Shown here: in pieces, positions 7,687 through 10,290 of the stretch
Layout: each line of letters starts with the position of its first letter
Numbering within the stretch: the first letter of the stretch is position 1
From: JADFUS01 sp036653215
GTDB lineage: Bacteria > Bacteroidota > Bacteroidia > Bacteroidales > Rikenellaceae
Assembly (NCBI GenBank): GCA_036653215.1
Contig: JAVVUK010000058.1
Coordinates: 1 to 10,290, forward strand
Reading direction: 5' to 3'
DNA: 10,290 nucleotides
Notes under the pieces: model-generated
Databases searched by the model: none
What the model was told of the DNA's origin: nothing
What the model saw: only the letters and a program-made list of their open reading frames with translations
Translations under genes and position numbers: made by a program

Positions 7687-8448
7687 TTAATTATTTCTTT
7701 CTATTAATTCTTTAGCCAAAGAAAGGTATGACTTTGCACCTTTCGATCTTGGATCATATACTATTACGGGTAATCCGTAACTTGGAGCTTCCGTGAGTCT
7801 CACATTACGTTGTATGATGGTGTCATACACCAAACCTTTAAAGTGTTCTTTCATCTCCGAAGCAACTTGGTTTGCTATGTTTAACCTTGCATCATACATG
7901 GTAAGCACAAAGCCCTCAATCTCTAAATCCGGGTTTTGATGTTCTTTAATCATCTTAAAGGTATTTAACAACTTACCAATTCCCTCTAAAGAAAAGAACT
8001 CACATTGCACAGGAACAAGCAACGAGTCGGCAGCATTCAAAGCATTAATAGTTATGAGCCCCAACGACGGTGAACAATCTATAAATATATATTCATAATC
8101 GTTTCTTATGCTCTCTAACGCTTCACGTAAACGAAATGTTGCGTTCGTTATACCAACAATCTCGACCTCTGCACCAGCCAAATTTATGCTCGACGGTATG
8201 AGGAAAAGCTCCTCCACAGAAGGAACTTTCTTAATTAAAGTATCTATTTCTTGATTACCTATAAGTATATCATAAACCCCTTTATCTTCAATAGAGAGAC
8301 CTAATCCAGAAGTGGCATTAGCCTGAGGATCAGAGTCTATAATCAGGGTTTTATGTCCCATCATAGCCAAAGAGGCAGCTATATTTATCGCTGTAGTAGT
8401 CTTCCCCACGCCACCCTTTTGGTTCGCTAACGCTATTATTTTACCCAT
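7687..8448 (-). CDS. parA: Chromosome-partitioning ATPase ParA (Soj family)
   Basis: A 253-residue deviant-Walker ATPase that binds nucleoid DNA nonspecifically as an ATP dimer and moves ParB-parS complexes. The deviant Walker A is KGGVGKTT (11-18) with signature Lys11 and catalytic-loop Lys16. Walker A' is LIIDSDPQAN (35-44) with Asp38 and Asp40, and Walker B is IFIDCSPSLG (121-130) with Asp124. Basic residues near the C-terminus (RNVRLTEAPS, from 214) correspond to the Soj DNA-binding surface. Six more upstream codons are open, but they begin with TTG at 8466, while ATG 8448 gives the usual MGKIIALANQKGG start, so I chose 8448. It is the first gene of the minus-strand run. Length and motifs fit chromosomal Soj rather than the longer plasmid ParA proteins with an N-terminal HTH. 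Confidence 0.97.
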   Translation of the reverse strand: MGKIIALANQKGGVGKTTTAINIAASLAMMGHKTLIIDSDPQANATSGLGLSIEDKGVYDILIGNQEIDTLIKKVPSVEELFLIPSSINLAGAEVEIVGITNATFRLREALESIRNDYEYIFIDCSPSLGLITINALNAADSLLVPVQCEFFSLEGIGKLLNTFKMIKEHQNPDLEIEGFVLTMYDARLNIANQVASEMKEHFKGLVYDTIIQRNVRLTEAPSYGLPVIVYDPRSKGAKSYLSLAKELIERNN

Positions 8449-8533
8449 ATCTATACAATCTTTCAATCTGCAATATTACAAAAAATATTCGAATTATAAA
8501 CTATATTAAATCCTTATTTATTACCTTTGTAGT
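8449..8533. promoter_or_regulatory. Divergent parA/mnmE intergenic promoter region
   Basis: This 85-base, very AT-rich spacer must hold the promoter of the minus-strand operon as well as that of mnmE. The perfect 8-base palindrome ATTCGAAT (8487-8494) lies near its middle. For the minus strand the best candidates are imperfect: TATTTTTTG (8479-8487), which has one base too many for TAnnTTTG, and TAATATTG (8471-8478), with one mismatch. No -33 TTTG was found for either direction. The region is therefore called from position, not from a clear minus-strand motif. Confidence 0.5.
8522..8529 (+). promoter_or_regulatory. mnmE promoter, -7 element TACCTTTG
   Basis: TACCTTTG matches the Bacteroidota sigma-factor -7 consensus TAnnTTTG exactly. 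It ends only four bases before the mnmE ATG at 8534. A transcription start a few bases downstream would fall on or beside the ATG, giving a leaderless or nearly leaderless mRNA. No TTTG or TTG lies 17-23 bases upstream, so the -33 half is missing. Confidence 0.55.
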
Positions 8534-9871
8534 ATGTATAGCGAAACGATAATAGCCTTAGCAACCGGAATAAACGGGGCAATAGCCACACTCAGAATGA
8601 GTGGGAAGGAGTCTATCTCCATAGCACAAAATATGTTCAATGGGCGTTCTCCTCTAAAAAAAGAGAAGGGCTTTACTCTTCATTTTGGCGATATTATAGA
8701 CAAAGACGGAAACACAATCGACCAAGTGTTATTATCTCTTTTCCGCTCTCCCTCCTCTTACACAGGCGAAGATATGGTTGAAATTTCGTGTCACGCCTCC
8801 ACATTTATAGTCCATGAGATAATAAAACGTGCCTTAGAGCTTGGCGCTCGCTCTGCCGATGCAGGCGAATTTACCCTTAGAGCATACACAAATGGAAAGA
8901 TGGATATTGTGCAAGCAGAGGGCGTTGCCGACCTTATAGCCTCGACAAGTGCGGCAGGACATCGTCTTGCCATAAACCAGATGCGTGGCGGATATTCAAA
9001 AGAATTTGTTGCCCTACGTGCCAAACTACTCCACTTCATGTCTATGATAGAACTTGAGCTTGACTTTAGTGATGAGGATGTTGAATTTGCGGACCGCACA
9101 CAACTACGAAACTTACTTCTTGAGATAAAGATAAAAATAGAAACTTTAATTTCTTCTTTTAATAGTGGCAATGCCATAAAAAGCGGGGTTCCTGTGGCAA
9201 TTGTCGGCAAACCTAATGTAGGCAAGTCGACCCTTCTAAATAGGCTTCTTGGCGAAGAGAGGGCTATCGTATCTGAAATTGCAGGTACTACACGAGACAC
9301 CATTGAAGACACAAAAACAATAGGTGGTGTGATGTTCCGTTTTATAGACACGGCAGGAATACGCCAAAGCATTGACACCATAGAACTTATAGGCATAGAA
9401 CGCACCTTTGAGAAGCTTCAAAAAGCCTCCGTTGTGCTTCTTCTTATCGACACGCTTTCAGACCTTGAAAAGTCAATAAGCAGCCTCAACCTTGCACCAC
9501 ATCAAAAGTTAATTGTGCTACTCAACAAATACGATCTCAACCCTATCCCATTAATTCACAGCGACATTCCTCTTTTCGCCATCTCGGCAAAGCAGAACAT
9601 CGGCATATCTGAATTAGAGATATACCTCTCTTCTCTTTTTAACACTAAGGAAGACGAGGTTATAATCACCAACACTCGTCACTGGGAACTTCTGACCCTC
9701 TCTTTGGACGGCATCAACAGGGCTCTTGAGGGGCTTCTAAACAACATCCCTACCGACTTCATCTCCCAAGACATCCAAGAGTCTCTCCACCATTTAGGCT
9801 CTTTAACCGGCGAGATCACCTCAGAAACCATCCTCCACAACATCTTCGCCTCTTTCTGCATCGGAAAGTGA
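8534..9871 (+). CDS. mnmE: tRNA uridine-5-carboxymethylaminomethyl(34) synthesis GTPase MnmE
   Basis: A full-length 445-residue protein that, with MnmG, installs the (carboxymethyl)aminomethyl group at C5 of wobble uridine 34 in several tRNAs. The N-terminal tetrahydrofolate-binding domain (about 1-115) includes SSYTGEDMVEISCH (74-87). Helical segments flank an inserted G domain (about 217-375). The G motifs are complete: G1 GKPNVGKST (225-233, with Asn228 as the potassium-coordinating residue), G2 GTTRDT (251-256), G3 DTAG (272-275), Glu284 matching catalytic Glu282 of E. coli, and G4 NKYD (331-334). The C-terminal CIGK (442-445) carries the conserved Cys of the CxGK motif. It is divergent from parA. 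Ile codons change sharply from ATA to ATC in the last quarter. No mnmG is visible nearby. Confidence 0.97.
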   Translation: MYSETIIALATGINGAIATLRMSGKESISIAQNMFNGRSPLKKEKGFTLHFGDIIDKDGNTIDQVLLSLFRSPSSYTGEDMVEISCHASTFIVHEIIKRALELGARSADAGEFTLRAYTNGKMDIVQAEGVADLIASTSAAGHRLAINQMRGGYSKEFVALRAKLLHFMSMIELELDFSDEDVEFADRTQLRNLLLEIKIKIETLISSFNSGNAIKSGVPVAIVGKPNVGKSTLLNRLLGEERAIVSEIAGTTRDTIEDTKTIGGVMFRFIDTAGIRQSIDTIELIGIERTFEKLQKASVVLLLIDTLSDLEKSISSLNLAPHQKLIVLLNKYDLNPIPLIHSDIPLFAISAKQNIGISELEIYLSSLFNTKEDEVIITNTRHWELLTLSLDGINRALEGLLNNIPTDFISQDIQESLHHLGSLTGEITSETILHNIFASFCIGK

Positions 9872-9945
9872 AGCGCTTTATCGAAAGGTCAAACACACTC
9901 TATTCAAAAGCAAACGGAATAAAATAAGTATCTAATGGTAAGCGA

Positions 9946-10146
9946 GTGTACGAGTTCTTGAAGTTCTATTTGATTTCAGAGAAGATCAAGGCAGACAAGG
10001 AAAAACAACGCTCCATCCGCCAGATGGTCGAAGAGCACGAACAGCGTGTTGAGCAGCGAGCCCAAGACCTCGAACAAGCCCGACTAAAAGAGGCACAAGC
10101 CCAGCAGCTTCGCAAAGAAGCCGAACGTATCAAACAGAAAAAATAG
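9946..10146 (+). CDS. Small charged coiled-coil protein, unknown function
   Basis: A 66-residue ORF beginning with GTG, the only usual initiator after the in-frame TAA at 9925-9927. I do not recognise a family. The first dozen residues (MYEFLKFYLISEK) are hydrophobic or aromatic, and the rest is almost entirely Lys, Arg, Glu, Gln and Ala, with no proline or glycine, as expected for one long helix or coiled coil. There is no cysteine and no membrane segment long enough to be sure of. It lies 74 bases after mnmE on the same strand and ends just before a strong terminator, so it may be the second gene of an mnmE transcript. Its C-ended codons resemble the 3' end of mnmE. It is probably real because composition, frame and terminator agree, but the start is uncertain and there is no Shine-Dalgarno site. 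Confidence 0.6.
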   Translation: MYEFLKFYLISEKIKADKEKQRSIRQMVEEHEQRVEQRAQDLEQARLKEAQAQQLRKEAERIKQKK

Positions 10147-10161
10147 ATTATCAATCTGTTG

Positions 10162-10195
10162 AAAAGATGGAGATTTTTAGCATTCTCCATCTTTT
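10162..10195 (+). terminator. Rho-independent terminator hairpin
   Basis: A perfect 12-bp stem, AAAAGATGGAGA (10162-10173) pairing with TCTCCATCTTTT (10184-10195), encloses a 10-base loop and is followed by CGCTTTTG. It begins 15 bases after the stop of the small coiled-coil ORF and would end the mnmE-ORF transcript. Because the stem is bordered by an A run on one side and a T run on the other, it could also work for transcripts arriving from the right. Confidence 0.85.
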
Positions 10196-10199
10196 CGCT

Positions 10200-10228
10200 T
10201 TTGTATAGCGTAATTTTTCATATCTTTG
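10200..10228 (+). promoter_or_regulatory. Bacteroidota-type promoter, TTTG - 17 bp - TATCTTTG
   Basis: TTTG (10200-10203) and TATCTTTG (10221-10228) match the -33 TTTG and -7 TAnnTTTG elements of the primary Bacteroidota sigma factor, with 17 bases between them. Transcription would start near 10234, leaving a leader of about 30 bases before the ATG at 10265. It follows directly after the terminator, so the next gene is an independent transcription unit. Confidence 0.75.
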
Positions 10229-10264
10229 TAATATAACAGACGTAAATAACAAAACGTATTTATT

Positions 10265-10290
10265 ATGAACCGAATAAAAGAAGTCCTCGA
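10265..10290 (+). CDS. 5' end of a further gene (cut by window edge), possibly a helix-turn-helix regulator
   Basis: Only the ATG and seven further codons (MNRIKEVL) are visible before the window ends. The placement about 30 bases after a good promoter supports a real gene start. MNRIKEVL resembles, from memory, the opening of short XRE-family helix-turn-helix proteins common in Bacteroidales, but eight residues cannot establish this. The product should be treated as unknown. Confidence 0.5.

Noticed and set aside
8449..8466. Six-codon N-terminal extension of ParA from TTG 8466
   Set aside because: ATG 8448 gives the standard MGKIIALANQKGG start, while the extension has a rare start codon and reduces the leader almost to nothing.
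8479..8487. TATTTTTTG on the minus strand as an exact -7 element for parA
   Set aside because: It has three rather than two bases between TA and TTTG, and no -33 element is present, so it is kept only as a weak candidate.
8791..9405. Long open frame (204 codons) on the minus strand inside mnmE
   Set aside because: It is antisense to conserved MnmE domains, and its serine/arginine-rich translation is a by-product of mnmE codon use.
9895..9949. ACACTC and GAGTGT as arms of a hairpin after mnmE
   Set aside because: There are only six base pairs with a 43-base loop and no T run, which is not convincing as a terminator or structured RNA.
9935..9961. ATG at 9935 as the start of the small coiled-coil ORF
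   Set aside because: It is in another frame and meets a stop after eight codons. Linking it would need an unsupported frameshift.

Overview
The window looks like chromosomal DNA from a Bacteroidota bacterium, most likely of the order Bacteroidales. The evidence is the gene set (a parA-parB-DUF5683-mltD run, a long-form PurC and a tricorn-type S41 peptidase), the AT-rich and ATA-rich codon usage, the near absence of Shine-Dalgarno sequences, and two exact matches to the Bacteroidota -7 promoter element TAnnTTTG. I cannot name the genus. No mobile element, CRISPR array, rRNA or tRNA gene was seen.

Layout. From 8448 down to base 1, eight genes run on the minus strand with gaps of only 1 to 15 bases and look like one operon. 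In order of transcription they are parA, parB, a DUF5683-type membrane protein, a MltD-like lytic transglycosylase, phoH, purC, a TlpA/thioredoxin-fold protein and a tricorn-like S41 peptidase that runs off the left edge (616 residues visible, no catalytic domain). An 85-base divergent spacer (8449-8533) separates parA from mnmE on the plus strand. After mnmE comes a 66-residue, highly charged, probably coiled-coil ORF (9946-10146). A strong hairpin terminator (10162-10195), a well-formed promoter (10200-10228) and the first eight codons of another plus-strand gene (from 10265) complete the window.

How the genes may work together. ParA and ParB segregate the origin region. MnmE modifies the wobble uridine of certain tRNAs, and mnmE lies near parAB and oriC in many bacteria. 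MltD and the DUF5683 protein act in the cell envelope, the TlpA-like protein in extracytoplasmic thiol redox, and the tricorn-like protein in periplasmic proteolysis. PhoH is a cytoplasmic RNA-linked ATPase and PurC is a purine biosynthesis enzyme. The operon therefore joins housekeeping functions and is not an obvious dedicated pathway.

This is mostly an ordinary core-genome region, and I did not find a convincing new system. The points most worth a second look are an internal tandem duplication in the DUF5683 protein, a Thr at the cis-Pro position of the TlpA-like protein, a sharp isoleucine-codon shift (ATA to ATC) within mnmE that continues into the small ORF, a probably leaderless mnmE transcript, and the unassigned coiled-coil ORF.
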